This document shows positions 34,891 to 48,140 of a stretch of DNA of 64,000 bases, piece by piece. Position 1 is the first letter of the stretch; every line of letters begins with the position of its first letter. The position numbers were made by a program, and so were the translations under genes. Under the pieces are notes generated by a model, which saw only the letters and a list, made by a program, of their open reading frames with translations, did not search any database and had not been told where the DNA came from. The stretch is from Cordia subcordata (taxonomy: Eukaryota; Streptophyta; Magnoliopsida; Boraginales; Cordiaceae), in NCBI GenBank assembly GCA_028554755.1, contig JAPTOF010000014.1, positions 1,612,001 to 1,676,000 of the forward strand, written 5' to 3'.

Positions 34891-35400
34891 ACTAGATATT
34901 GAACAATAGATCATAATTAATATCGAGCAATAAAAATAGGATACATGTGTAATATGTATGTAATAGCGGAAAAAAACATCACAGTTTTTACATCATTTGC
35001 CATTTTGTAGTTTATCTCTCAAGCTATAGTGATATAACAATGTCTTAACCCTATTATATGAACTCCATAGATGGGATGGCCGAACTATGAATAGTTGAGT
35101 TAAGTGTAGACTAAATGAATAACGTTTATCTAGATAGACACTATTTAACGAAATCCAATCGTTGCTTGTTTGACCTTTCAAATCTCCTAGGGTCCTCAAT
35201 TGATGGGGTAGCCAAAACTATGATTCAAGTTAAGTGTAATTAACCATCTTCTTACTGTCTCATTCCTTGTCATGTATCCAGACTTGAGCTCTCTGATAGG
35301 GTAGTGACTCTCATTCCCATGCTGTGAGACGATCTATGAGAATTAACTCCATCAATGGGATACATTTAGCTATGTAGTAGGCAAGCCAAATATTAGGCTA
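34891..35400 (-). other. Copia C3 leader, GATGGG motif series
   Basis: The leader contains the same kind of motif series as C1 (about 35062, 35203, 35293, 35355) despite low overall similarity. No primer site is found. The leader is shorter than in C1, so a deletion is likely, and the LTR border (35400-35800) cannot be placed. Confidence 0.6.
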
Positions 35401-36462
35401 ACATTAGAAAAATAGATCTAATATGTGTTCTTGATTTAGTGTGTGAAAAATTTTGCACAAACACCAAGAGAGGAAATACCAAAGAGGTTCAAAATGGGTC
35501 TTGCTTATCTAGTACTATGTATAGTATTAAGCTTACCCTAAAAGGATAAGATTTAAGGAATATTGTAATTCACTCAATACCCTTCTTTAAATTTTCTAGA
35601 TAAGGAATATTCCTTTGGGTCAAAAAGACACCCAAATATTTCATATAATGCATGCACACTAAATATCTCCAATGTGGTCTTTGCTTATCTAATTAAGATA
35701 TCTACGAGTTATATTAAGAAGATTCAGATAATTAGATCCTTTCTTAATTTCTAAACTAAAATCTTAATTAAGCAACCTAAATATTAATTTTCTCAATTAT
35801 GTATTTAATAGAGTAATGACTAGTAGAGGAACCAAAAGACATAATTACCCTTGGCTCCCAAAATGACCAAAATGCCTTTGCCACCACTTTAGCAATATTG
35901 TGGCCATTTTGACTCTGGGCGGCTTCACCAAAAGACCAAAGCCGCATCCAAGAATAATACTGGCAAAGCAAGAGCTTGTTACATGAATCAACCTTTGTCT
36001 TTGACCAACTGAGGGAAATGACCAAAATGCCCCTTATGTATACCTGTAGTCAAGGGCAGTCTAAAAGGCACCATCACCTCCAAGACTTCATCTAGAACCT
36101 TGGAATCTCTAGTCCAAGAAGTGATCACCACTTCGTCATGGATCTTTTGATCTACTGAACGACCTATAAGTCAAATGACCAATATACCACTGATGGGTGG
36201 AATCACTAGATCTAGATTTATGATGACAAATAGGACAAATCCAAGAGGGCACATAGACTCTACTGTTGCAGATGCATGTCCTGATTGATTAGAACACAAC
36301 ACCCAATGTACGAGACAAATAATCTTATCACTCAGGACCTCTCCTCATGGTACATCAAAACACTGGACCCTAACTTCATCAGTTCATCAACACATGCTCA
36401 AGATTAAGAGCAATGGTCACTCAAAAGTAATGATTATCTTGTCTTTTATAAATGATGACACA

Positions 36463-38327
36463 TGATGTGCTTCAATTTTGTATGCATTTGCTTTGTACTT
36501 TATTCATGTTTTTTAAGTGTTATGTGCATATATAGTGACATTGTATAGTACATTTCCTAGAGATAAGCTTAAGCAAAGATAATTGTACATAGTTGAGTTC
36601 TAGATATAAATGCTTGACTAATTGCTTGTTTTTAAAGATTAGGGTTAGCCTTGGGATGATGCCAAGCTTGCAAGATGATGGATAATGAAAATATAAGGTG
36701 TACGGGTCACGAAAGAGAGGCCAAAAGCAAAGAAAAAAGAAGATTTAAGGCTTTGGGAGCAACCGGTTGACCTAGAGGCAATACCGGTCGATCGGCTAGG
36801 TTGACCGGTCACCACAGAGAAAGATGAGTTTTACCGTTGCCCCCTAAGAACTGGTCTACCGGTGACTCTAGAGAACACTCTAGTAGAATTGATCGACTAC
36901 CTCCCAAAATCGATTGACCGAGCCAGTCGATCAGTCAACTGGCAATGCAACAAAATCTTTATAAAGGGCCCGATTTTTGCAAAAATGGTCACCAATTTCA
37001 CACCCACTTTACACACATACCAAACCCTAACTCACCCACCTCACAAACATCTTTTCACACATTTCCCACTTAGATTCAAGATTGTTTAGAGGGATTTAAC
37101 AACTTTGGAGTGAGGATTTGCTCAAATATTGTACAAGGATAGCTAGGATACAAGGGAAGTTTCATACTCTCTCTTTCATCCTATTTTTATTTATGTTTAA
37201 GTAGACTTGATCAGGGTGATTTAGCTTGTGTAATGGGTTGATTTAACACTCTTATGTTATGGGATTTTGATGGCTTATATGTACATACTTTGTTCTTCAT
37301 GATTAATGTTTTTACTCAATACATGTCTATATGTTTGATTAAATGCCTATATAAGTAGTATGTATGTAAATTGGAGTTTATTTGGTACTAAACACATCTA
37401 ATCCATTTAATGATCTTGTTTATGTGTTCATTTGTGGATTGTAAAAAGTAGGTATTGCTTTTCTCATGTCTATATGAGTAATAGCATGCTTGGTAGTGAA
37501 TATAACTTCAATCTTTTCTATATATTTGTACCCATTTGCTATTAATAGTGTAAATCAAGTATGATGATGTTTAGGTAGTGAATAGGTCCACGTATTCACA
37601 ATAGCATAGGCTAGAACATGTAGGTTTACACGTATAGGCCAATTCTCACTATAGTTACCCTATAATAACAGTGCACCATTTAGGACTATTCTAGATCAAG
37701 TCCCTTTCAACTTTAAATCTAGCTAATAGGAGTTTGGGTTGGTTTAGTTGACCTTAGTAACCCTAGGTCATGGTTTTAAATCCAATCAATGGTCTAGGTA
37801 ATAGGGTAGGTTTGTTCTAGGTCGCCTAGGAAGGTTTTTAGTCCCTTCTATGGCCCTAGGTCATAACGACCACAACGTAGCTCTAAGAGTGCACACTTAG
37901 AGATAGACCCGCATTGACTTCTAGGGATGAATTAGGATACTAGATAGCAATTTAGTTATAGGGCATCCCACAATTAAGCCATTTCCCATAACCTTATAAC
38001 ATAAGAGTTGAAAATCACCTATTAACAAACATAAGTCACCCTAAACCCTTTCCAATAGTTAATTCCCCTATTGATTAGCTTGTCTCCCTATTTTCCATTC
38101 ATGTTCCCATAGTGTAGTTTTGTTTTCTTTCTTTGAGCTCTCGTTAATCCAAAACTCCAAAAATATGCTTAGTTTAGGTCTTCCTTTAGGCACTTTCTAG
38201 AACACACACGCTTAGGATCCTTTCCACGCTATAGCTTCCCTGTGGTTCGACACCCGTTCTCGCACATCCTTTGCACCAATCCGTGGTCTTGCAGGTCTTT
38301 AGGGCTTATACCTCTAAAGAGACATCA
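36463..38327 (+). repeat. Solo gypsy LTR inside C3 LTR
   Basis: 1865 bp, ends TGATGT and ACATCA. It is flanked by acaca (36458-36462) and gcacg (38328-38332), which match if two G-to-A changes are allowed. The uninterrupted relative at 39779 confirms that the site was empty there. TATA box TTTATAAAG at 36958-36966. No internal sequence remains, so it formed by LTR-LTR recombination. Confidence 0.85.
36761..36966 (+). promoter_or_regulatory. Palindrome cluster and TATA box, solo LTR
   Basis: About seven variants of CCGGTYGACCGG lie at 36761-36940 (for example ACCGGTCGATCGGC at 36783 and GTTGACCGGTCA near 36800), directly upstream of TTTATAAAG at 36958. A promoter-proximal array is inferred. 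Confidence 0.55.
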
Positions 38328-38721
38328 GCACGGCTTTAGAAGACATACTCACGGTGGTTCTATCCAATGCGTGGCATATGTACTAAAAGCGAAATCCTAA
38401 AAGACCTATCAATGACCTAGGTAGATAACTTCTATCAGGAGACTTGCCCATTATAGCCTTATCTTGGCAAATCACCCGGCACTACCATTCAATTATGGAC
38501 ATATTTTATGATATATTCCAAACCAGACTTGGACCTATTGTGCTTCCAACCTCACTACGTATGCAAGTCATTAGATTATATCAGTAGACCTTTACACAAT
38601 ATATCACACATATACACCAGAGATAATATATGTAAGAAATGTTCATAAATATATATACAATGATCAAATATCTAGTCCAATATCTATGTACAAATGGTTT
38701 TTAGGGCATGCAATCCTAACA

Positions 38722-39778
38722 AGATAGGCATTAGTTTTTTCAAGGCCATAGTGGCAACCCAAGTCATATTGAGATAGGGCTTTGGCTTATAGCTTGTCTA
38801 CATATTATTTTAACTCTTTAAAATCCTTGACAAAATCCTTTTCTCCTCTTCTTAAGCTTGAACAAGTTTAGTGGCCATGAGATATGCCTCATTCATGGTC
38901 TAAAGGTCATTTTTCAACTTTTTTATTTGGTCCTCATTCTACTACAGTTTTAGGCACTAGGTGTTGATGCATTTAGTGAGCTTAGATACTTAGGCAACCT
39001 TGGCATCTATATAAACCTTAAGTTTGCACTACAGGTCCTGAACCTCGTAACATGTTACCTTCTCACATCATATATTTGCCTTTAGCTTGTAATATCCTCT
39101 TTCAACTTGGCCACTTTGCAACTTTCACCAAGGAACCATTTAATTTGTGACCAACAAGCTCATTAAGAGCCATCCCCATTGAATAAGTAAGTCCCTGGGA
39201 TAAGGAATCCAAGAAAACAAAATATGAAAATGAAGAGTCAAAAGCCTTCATGGTCTTGAAAACACACAACCAAAGAGTAGAGGGCTAGTATCTTTACCAT
39301 GTCGTTAGTGTTGCAGTTCGATTCCTCTACTTAACCACTGTGATTAAGGGAGCCTTCTCGCAATCCTGGTTTCTCTCAGTTATAACCCTAAAGGATTCAT
39401 CTCTTTCTAACTGGCTGGGACCCCAAACAAGCCTTTTCAAAGATTGATGTTTGAAATTATTGTCAGTAGATTATTTTCAAGCTCACATGTAAGGAGGTCC
39501 TCATAAACTGGAGGCCTCACTCTTGTGATCTCCTATTTCCCGTATAATAGCACTGCCGAGGGACCATTGTTCCTACTCTTGAAATAATCACAGAACTGCA
39601 AGATCGAAACTACTTCCCATACTTTATGGATTGCTTAACATGGCTACAAAAGGCATAGTATATTGATAAAAAAGTAACAAAATAAATGCCTTCAAATAAA
39701 ACAAAGGAAAAAGTCTTGACCCTATCTTTCTTTATCAAATGGCTAAGAATAGAATTCAAGATACAACCCTGATGTCTA
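38722..39778. other. Unclassified decayed sequence
   Basis: No intact frame. The minus strand at about 39230-38780 has fragments with coding bias (for example ALNELVGHKLNGSLVKVAKW and KKLKNDL-type coiled-coil stretches). A decayed gypsy gag-like coding region is possible. No domain is recognised. Confidence 0.3.
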
Positions 39779-40704
39779 TGTTGGGATTGTATGCCTAAAA
39801 TCCACTTAAACATGGATATCGAACTAGACATTTGATCATTGTATTTATTGATGAGCATCTTTACATATGAGGCATTGTGTAACTGTCCAATGATATAATC
39901 CAATAGACTTGGGTGCGTAATGAGGCATGACACATAGTAGGCCCAAGTCTAGTTTTAGATATATCTTAAAAGGTGTCTATAGTTGGATGGTAGTGTTGGG
40001 CACTCTACCGGGATAAGGCTATAGTGGGTAAGCCTTTTGATAGGGTGATCAACCTAGGTCATTAAAGGATCTTTTCAGACTTCACTCCTAATGCGTATGT
40101 CATGCATTGAACATAGCCACCATGAGTATATCTTCTAGAACTGCACCATCATATATAGAGGACAAGATACTCACTACTTCCAATTGACCATTACTTTTAA
40201 TCTTGAGCGTACGTGGCTGAATTAACAAAGCTAAGGTGCAGTGCTTTGATGTACCATGAGGAGAGGTCTTGTATGATAAGATTGTCTGACTTGTATGTTA
40301 GGTGTTATATTCTAATCAATTGGGACATGCATATGCAACAACAAAATCTATATACCCCATTGGATTTGTCCTATTGGTCATCATAAATATAAATCTAGTG
40401 ATATTACTCTTCAAGAGTATATAATCATTTGTCTTATGGGCGGCCCCTGAGATCAAGAGATCCATGACCAATTGGCAATCACTTCTTGTATAAGAGATTC
40501 CAAGGTTCTAGATGTAGTCTTGAACGTGATGGTACTTGAAAGGACCGACCCTGACTATGGGTAAAAAAAGAGGGGTGTTTTGGTCATTTCTCTTGGTTGG
40601 TTAAAGACAGTGGTTACTTGATATGACCTATTCCTGCTTAGCCAGTAATTATCCTTGGAGTCAGCTTTGGTCATTGGGTGGAAATAGACTAATGAGAACT
40701 TCAA
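39779..40704 (+). repeat. Copia C3-type LTR fragment
   Basis: Starts TGTTGGGATTGTATGCC and is collinear with the reverse complement of the C3 LTR, including TCATTGGGTGG-type sequence near 40670. It stops at about 40704 where a gypsy LTR begins, so its 3' part is missing. Confidence 0.75.
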
Positions 40705-42294
40705 GCACAAGCCTTAAAATTAGTCTACAAGTGCACAGGTCATCTGTAGCCTATCGTGCAGTACTAAGCTATGTTCAAACCTAGAAAGCTATATGTTGTG
40801 ACCTAAACTACAATATTTTTGGGTTTTTGGTTTAAGGGGAGCTTGAGTAAAGTAAATCTAACCTAAAGACAAGAAAAGTAAAGTGCGGTGTGTGGAAATT
40901 GGGGAATTCAGCTATATAAGGGGAGTTAAACACTAGAAAGGGAACTAGGGTGACTTCTACTTGCTTATGGGCACTTACTACATTCTTGTTAGGGCTCTTT
41001 AATAAATTTTCTAGATTGCTCTTGACTAGAATCTTAATTAATCACTTTATTATCCTCTAGGCCTTAGTGCGAGTCCATCTCTAGGTGGATCCTCCTAGAG
41101 TATAGCATAGTCTTTATGACCTAGTTTTTAAGACTAGTTACTTAGGGCTCTAGGTGACTTAGATTGATCTTAGCGTAATGTCTAAACCGTTGCTGGGTTT
41201 AATGCCAAGACCTAGTCCATTTAAGGTCGACTAACCTAACCAAAAACCTATAGGCCGAGTATGAAGCCAAAGAAAACTCAACTAGGGCTAGCCTTTAACT
41301 AAGCACCATCAATCATCCATCACATTTGTTGGTCAAGTGTTGAAGCACAAGCATAATCATTCTAGGGCATGGCATTCATGAATATATCGACATATCCAAC
41401 TAGTAAACACATAAACATGCTTAGATTACACAAAGTTAAGCAATACCACCTAACATGTATACAATTGAAGCTGATCTTGCCATTAAACATGCAAACACAC
41501 ACATAGACATATACGGATGTAATACCCACTTCATGTATCCATCATATGAACACATAGACATGTTCACACAATGATTTAGAAGTGATTAGTAGCAAATAAG
41601 CTTCAACCTATATATGCTACTTCATTGAGACATATTATTAACACTTAGACATGTATGAAAATAAGCCATTGAAACCTTGAGAACAAAGCATATATGTTAA
41701 TCCATCAAATACTCATTACAATAGAGTAATAAATTAACCCATAGTACAAGTTAAATCACCCTAACATGCTCTAATTAAACATAGACTAGACTAGGATAAA
41801 AGGGAGATAAAGAGTCTTTGCTTTCATCCTTAGCCATCTCCTTACAATCCATGAGCAAAAGCCCCAAATATGTGCTAATCCACTAAAGATGCTTGATTCT
41901 TAGTGTAGATGTATGTGGGTGAGAACTAAGGTTAAGGTTTAGCGGGTGTAAGAGAGTGCGCGATGATTGTGTGATAAGTCTGTGGAAAGTCCCCTCAAAT
42001 TGGGTAAAAAGTGAGCTTTTATAGCCCTCACAGTGACACAACCAGCTGACCCTACCAGTCAGCCAGTACTTGAGGGGGCCGACCAATAATGATATCTAGT
42101 CTCTAGATCAACCGATCGACCTAGCCAGTCGACTAGTGCACTGAACTGGTTCCAGGCTTCACTCTTTGGTTCCACCTACTAACCTTACTGATTAGCTAGT
42201 ACTTCCTCTAGGCCCAGCCGGTTCATTATTTGGTCTTCAATCTTCAATTCTTATTACTCCTGGCCTTCATCCCACGACCCATACCTCTTCTATC
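40705..42294 (-). repeat. Gypsy LTR fragment, minus orientation
   Basis: Collinear with the gypsy LTR at 52931 (shared blocks such as GGTTTAATGCCAAGACCTAG), about 1.59 kb. Its 5' part is lacking because copia C4 begins at 42295. TATA box (minus) CTATAAAA at 42017-42024 next to palindromes. Confidence 0.7.
42017..42136 (-). promoter_or_regulatory. Palindrome cluster and TATA box, gypsy LTR fragment
   Basis: ACCGATCGACC and CCAGTCGACTAG at 42110-42136 and CAGCTGACC near 42043 are decayed forms of the CCGGTCGACCGG palindrome, just upstream (minus) of CTATAAAA. Confidence 0.45.
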
Positions 42295-44162
42295 TGTTAG
42301 GATTAGTATGCCCTAAAGCTCACTTGTATATGACATTTTGGATGTTAAACAATGTATAATCATTTTGTTAAATGGCATTATGAGTTTTTTACGTATTATC
42401 TCTTGCATGTTTTATTGATGTACTTGTAAAGGTCCTTTGACTTGAACTAATGACTTGGGTACACAGTGACGCTGGATGCATAGTAGGTCCGAGTCTAGAT
42501 TTAGTCATGTCATAAATTGAGTCTGTAACTAAATGGTAGTGCTGGGCACTCTACAGGGATAAGGTTATATTGAGCAAGTTTCCTTGTTAAGTTTGATCTA
42601 CCTAGGTCAATGGAGGACTTTTTGGATTTGTCTCAATAGTACGTGTGTCACGTATTAGACAGGACTATTATGAATATGTTTTCTGGAGACATACTATCAA
42701 AGAAATAAAACAAGATACTAACTAATACTAAATGATCATTACTCTTAATCTTGAGCATATGTGGATGAACTAATGAAGTTATGGTTTGGTACTTTGATTC
42801 ACAGTGGGTGAGATCTTACTTTATTAGGATCAACAGCCTTGTGCATTGAGTGCTAAGTTCTAATTAATTAAAACATGCATATGTAATATGGAATCTATGT
42901 GCCCTCTTTTGGATTGGCCAAATTTATCATCCGAATATAGATGTAGTGATACTACCTTTATGGGTGTATCAGTCATACGGCTTAAGGGTTGCTCCTTAGA
43001 TCAAGAGAATCCATGACCAAGGATGGTTGACAATAGGACAAGAAACCCAACGGAAAAAGATGCAGCTAAGGAGGTGATAGTACATAAGCCAAAAGACCGG
43101 CCTTAACTGTGGGTATACATAGAGGGGCATTATGGTTGGTTATTTAGTAGGTCAAAGACAAAGTTCACATTCTTTTGTGATAAGCTTTTAGGTAATAGCA
43201 ATTATTCTTGTAGTACAACTTTGATCTTATGGTGGAATAGATCAGAGTTAAAAATAATTACTATGTCGCCTAGATCGGACAATGACATTTTTTATTATTT
43301 TTGGAAGCCAATGTTAATTACACCCTCTTAGTCCCTTCCCTAGTTGAAATGACTTTGAGAGAGTAATCATGAAAGAGCAAATTTCATGTTGTGGTAGTAG
43401 CCTTATTGGGCCAAAGCTTGGAATTAGGTTTGGACTTTCTTTAGAGTCCAAGATAACTTAATTGTGCTTGGATGGTTTCTTATTGGGCTTAAGCCTCTAC
43501 ATGGATTATGGATTATGAGTTGGGCTTGGATTGTGGGCTTAGCCCAATCTTCCAAGACATGTGCTAAAAAGTTACTATAAGAAGAATTCAAATTGTATAA
43601 GTAACTTCTATATTTACTACTAGGAAAAAGTTTCCAACATGGAAAGTTTACAAGGTTTAGTGTCAAACTTTTCCAATAAATAGGTAAGACCTTAAACCAT
43701 TTCTAGCATCCAAAAATTTTATAGTTGATCTTTTCCATTTTCGCAAGAAAATACTACAACACATGGTACACACTTATTTTGTTGTTTTTGCTCTAGATTT
43801 CCAAGAGCTTATTACTTTGGTTCTTCCCATACAAGAGGCTGTTTTCTCAAGATAAGTCTCTTTAATCATAAAGAAGTAGACTAGAGACTTGCCTATTGCG
43901 ACACCCTCATAGTAAATTTTTTTTGTGGCCTTGTTCATGAGCGAGAACAAAGCTTGTAATGGTTATAGCTTCATCAACGGTCCCACACTTCAAGAGGTTA
44001 GCTTTACATATTTTTCCAAATACTAGTTATGTTCTACATGCTCTTAAGCATGTTCTTATGTGTATTATGTGGTTATTTTATTTTCCTAGCATGTTTTCGT
44101 GACAGAAATTTTTTTTAAAATATGGACTAGGATAGACCACATGTAATATTATCGATCCTACA
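42295..44162 (+). repeat. 5' LTR of copia C4
   Basis: 1868 bp, TGTTAGGATTAGTATGCCC to GATCCTACA. The TATA box of the family is altered to AATAAATAGG near 43674. Confidence 0.93.
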
Positions 44163-44164
44163 AT

Positions 44165-44176
44165 TAGTATCAAAGC
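44165..44176 (+). other. Primer binding site, copia C4
   Basis: TAGTATCAAAGC against TGGTATCAGAGC, two G-to-A changes, just inside the LTR. Confidence 0.85.
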
Positions 44177-45724
44177 TTAGGCTCACAGACAACATGCTTA
44201 GACTATGCAAGAATATTGTATTTACATAAATATGTCAGTCATCTTGTGAGTTGCAAGATTAGGAAATCTTGTGTTGCATATACTTGTGGTTTTATGCTTG
44301 TATGTACAGTTGAAATAAAATTCCCTTGATGGTTTGTATGTATGCATGATAGAGTTTTGTGTACAATTAACAAAGCTTGGCTGTAGATGATTTCATGTAT
44401 AAATCTTTATGGTTATTGCTTGTAGCTTCATTTAACAGAAGCATAGGATGTTTTGATATCCTTGTAATGTTTCTTTTATTATTGTAAGGTTGTATTAGCA
44501 ATAGCAAAATACGTTATTGTTGTAATCTTTAAAGACCAAGGAGAAAAGCAAGGAAAAATAGCATACGGGGCCAAATTTGTCTCAGCCAGTCGAGCTTGCC
44601 GGTCGACCGGCTCTGGTAGAAGTTGCAACAGAAATTGTTGTTTTGTGCTTTTAGATTGAAGATTGCAAGGAGCCATCAAAAAGGGATTCTAATGTATTTT
44701 GGTGGATGTTTATAATGCATTGATATATGTTTTAACATATTTGATTAAGCATAAACACGATTACCACCGAGAAATATGTCTACTCATTAGGATTTAAAAA
44801 TTTGCCAATCCTATGTGTTAATTCTCAAAGATAGTTAAGTTCATTTAAATAAGATTGGCGTAGACAAGATATTTGTAAGCAATTATGTCTAAAGATGCCA
44901 TGCAATCTCATGACAAAAATAAAAAACTTAACTTGAGATTTAAAATATGACAACCTAAAGGTCTATACACCCAGATTTAGGTAAATTCTCTATTATGGTA
45001 TTGTAATGTTTTAGTAACACAAAGTGGATTTGCAAAAACTAAAGCATTTCACAAATCCAAAGTGTGTTTAGATCTAAAACAAAAAGCAAGAATATCAAAA
45101 AATAGAGAAAGCCCTTATGTTAAAATATTGAGTGGGAAAGGAGATTGGAAATATCTCACGGCTTTCCATATCCGATTCACGCTAATGGTAGATGTCATTA
45201 ACTTTTCCATCGGAGGGTGACACTTTATCAAGATTTAGTAAGGTGAAATTAAAATGTTTATCCAAAGGGGTGTTAGTGAGTTTGGCCATCCCATCGGTGA
45301 AATTCTTCACTAAAGATCACCTCACACAGCATTGATTAAAGTCACAACCCTATTGGAGGACTTAAATCAAGAATGTTATGGGGAATGAACTTAAGGAATG
45401 GGTATACACTCAACTTAAATGGTAAGTTCAGCTATCCCATTGATAGAGTTCACTACTGGATTTAAGAAGCCAAACAAAACAGTTTAATTCAAATAAGTGG
45501 TGGCGCTTAACTTAACATTCATAAGTTTGGCCATCCTATTAGTGGAGTTCTTGTGAGGATATTGAGACACTGTTACATTGAGTAGTTTAAGGGTTAATCT
45601 ACTCAAAGGCAAATGATATAAAAGCATTTGTATGTTTTATTTCCAAACATAGCATAAATATTTTACGTGTATCAATTCCATACTCATAAAATAATTATGA
45701 TTATGTTGTTGCATATTTAGAAAA
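44177..45724 (+). other. Copia C4 5' leader
   Basis: Non-coding leader of 1.55 kb. It holds the palindrome at 44598-44611, the GATGGG-type motif series (reverse complement forms such as GGCCATCCCATCGG at about 45283, 45432 and 45527) and the hairpin GAGTAG/CTACTC at about 45578-45602. Confidence 0.7.
44598..44611. promoter_or_regulatory. 14 bp perfect palindrome in copia C4 leader
   Basis: GCCGGTCGACCGGC, identical to the C1 copy at 4545-4558, about 436 bases downstream of the LTR. Confidence 0.7.
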
Positions 45725-46545
45725 ATGTCTTCATTCAGTTTACTAGCTACAATTCCCAAAGTGCACAAGCTCACTAGACCGAATTTTGTGGTCTAAGAAT
45801 GAAACTTGGATATAGTACTTACCGTAGAAGAGTACAAGTATGTCTTAACAACTCTTTGTCCTGCTGTGAGGGCAAACTCTTCTAAAACCCAGAAAGATGC
45901 TGAGGCAAAATAGTAGAAGGCCAATAGTATGGCCAAGTGCTATATAATGTCTTCTATGTCAGACATTTTGCAGAGCAAGTATCATCATATGGAAACTGCA
46001 AAAGAAATCATGACCTCACTGCCTCATATATTTGCCGATAAGAGTAGGCCCGCAAGGGAAGGTGCTCTTAGAGAAATTATGAATCAAATAATGGCAGAAG
46101 GAACATCTGTTAGGGGGAATATGCTTAGAATGATGGATTACTTCAATACTGCCGAGATCCTAACGGCAAACATAGATGAACAGTCAAAGGTAGCATGATT
46201 TTGGAGACTCTACCACCGTTTTACACCCAATTCAAGCTTAATTATAGTATGGGCAAGATGAACATGGATATGATGGAATTGATGAAAGAGCTCCTAGCAG
46301 TAGAAGCCATAATGAAAAATAAGGGCAACATAAACATAATTCAAGCATCCATTTTTGGACTTAACCCAAAGGGAGGAAGTTCAAAGGAAAAAGGGAAGCA
46401 AAAACATGGTTAAGGGAAAAAGAAGAGAAATGGTGAACAGCCCAAATAGTTAAAAGGTGAAAAGCCCAAGGGCAAATGCTGTAAGTGTGTCTAGAAAGGG
46501 CATTGGAAAAAGGATTGCCCAAAGTATTTGGCACAAGGCTAGATA
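45725..46545 (+). pseudogene. Copia C4 gag
   Basis: The ATG at 45725 is followed by MSSFSLLATI-like sequence, with a stop where the Trp of the VDW block should be. The frame reopens at 45929-46198 (SDILQSKYHHMETAKEIMT) and 46195-46413 (ILETLPPFYTQFKLNYSMG). A zinc knuckle near 46470-46520 reads CCKCV-stop-KGHWKKDC, a CX2CX4HX4C frame with a stop after the second Cys. Confidence 0.87.
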
Positions 46546-46965
46546 GGTACACCTCTTTTGTTCTACATTGAAACTTGTTTAGTGGTTGATTCTACTGATT
46601 CTTAGATTGTAGACTTTGGAGTCGCTAACCATACTTGGAATTCTTTAAATTAGTTTTAGGTAATGACAGAACTAGCTAAAGGGGAATTTGCTCTAAGAAT
46701 GGGTAACAGAGCAAAAGTATGGGCTGCTGCAGTAGGATGAATGTGCCTAAATTTTTCATGCAATAAGAAGTTATTTTTGAACAATGTTTATTATGTTCCA
46801 GTGGTACGTAAAAACCTTATTTTTGTTTCCTAATTAATATTAGATGGTTTTTTCATTAATTTCCATTATGGTGTTGATATTAGTAGAGATGGAAATATTA
46901 TCTGATCTGGTAGCATGCATGATAACTTGCGCTATATGAAACCTATTACAAATTCACTACATAAT
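46546..46965 (+). pseudogene. Copia C4 protease
   Basis: The active-site block reads IVDFGVANHT where relatives have IVDSGATDHI, so Ser is Phe although Asp and Gly remain. Then come GEFALRMGNRAKVWAAAVG and LNNVYYVPVVRKNL. Stops are scattered. Located between gag and integrase. Confidence 0.83.
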
Positions 46966-48140
46966 ATAGAATGAACTAATTCCCAAAAAAGAAAGGTTTC
47001 TTTGACCAATGATACTTGTCTTTGGCACCTACGCCTAGGACATATTAGTCTAAAGCGAATTCGGATATTAGTTTAGTATGGACATCTTAGCTTATTAGAT
47101 CCCAAAGATCAACCTTCGTGTAAATCTTGCCTCAAAGGGAATATGACCAAACGGTCATTTTCTTCTCAAGGAGAAAAGGCCAAGGAAGTATTGGAATTGG
47201 TTCATACCGATGTGTGTGGTCTTATGAGCAAACCAACACGAGAAGGTTCTGAGTATTTCATTACTTTCACTGATGATTACTCTAGATATAGATATGTATA
47301 TCTGAGGCAATGCAAGTCTGAATCCTTTGGGAAATTTAAAGACTTCAAAGGGAGTGAAAATTAGATAAACGTATCAAAGCCCTTCGATTTGATCAAGGTG
47401 GTGAATACCTCTCGGGTAAGTTCAAAGACTCTCTTACATAGAAAGGGATTGTGACTCAACTAATTACACTAGGGTCTCCCCAGCAAAATAGTGTAGCAGA
47501 GAGAAGAAATCGTACCCTATTAGATAAGGTTAAGTCAATGATTAGTCATGGATCATTACCTTTATCCTTTTGGGTGTATGCCCTTAAGACAACGGTATAC
47601 ATCTTGAACTTGGTACCATCTAAATCAGTACATAGGACGCCACAAGAAATATGGATCGAGTGTAAGCCTAGTTTAAATCATCTCCACATTTAGGGTTGTC
47701 CAGCTTATGTACTTTATAGTAATGCTTCAAAGTTGAAGCCAAGATCCAAGTTATCCTATTTTATTAGGTATTCTATGGGAACTAGAGATGGGATCTTTTG
47801 TAATCCTAAGGAGTAAAAGGTGTTTATCCTATTTTATTAGGTATCCTAGAAAATACTAGATTCTAAAGTTGTTTGAGAAGAGATTTTACAAGAATCTCCA
47901 GTAACACATGTGGTAACTGTGGATGAAAAAGAACAGTATTTTACACCTAATATATCGAAGCTTCATCGTAGTAGGAGGATATCTAGGCCTTCTGATAGAT
48001 ACTATGAAGAGTCCTTTCAGACTTCTTCAGAGGATCAGGTGATGCATCTCACAAGTTATAATGAAGTAGTTTCTGACATAGATACGGACCAATGGCATAA
48101 GGCAATGGATTTAGAGTTAGAATATATGTATTTAACAAAG
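46966..48140 (+). pseudogene. Copia C4 integrase
   Basis: The zinc-binding part is CLWHLRLGHISLKRIRILV, then CKSCLKGNMTKRSF. The core part (47143-47364) has LVHTDVCGLM and FTDDYSRYRYVYL. The frame 47451-47693 has [18 protein letters not shown], the block carrying the catalytic Glu ([11 protein letters not shown]), intact. The C-terminal part is broken near 47700-47900, where a short stretch (TCCTATTTTATTAGGTAT-like) occurs twice. Confidence 0.88.

Larger units (their letters stand above)
23345..38721 (-). mobile_element. Ty1/copia retrotransposon C3, interrupted
   Basis: This minus-strand copia is related to, but clearly diverged from, C1/C2/C4. Its parts are a 3' fragment (23345-23458), the main body (32745 to about 35400) and the 5' LTR (about 35800-38721, with a foreign solo LTR inside at 36463-38327). 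C2 sits between 23458 and 32745 and is flanked by attgg/atcgg, which shows that C2 inserted into C3. RT, RNase H and the 3' LTR are missing to the left of 23345. The LTR start TGTTAGGATTGCATGCCC is read at 38721 on the minus strand. Confidence 0.85.
35800..38721 (-). repeat. 5' LTR of copia C3, interrupted
   Basis: It is homologous to the C1-type LTR from about 35820 to 36457 and from 38333 to 38721, with a gypsy solo LTR between. A second copy of this LTR type, in the other orientation, lies at 39779-40700. Confidence 0.75.

Noticed and set aside
39610..39933. 107-codon minus-strand frame
   Set aside because: It crosses the border of a copia LTR (39779), so it cannot be a single gene.
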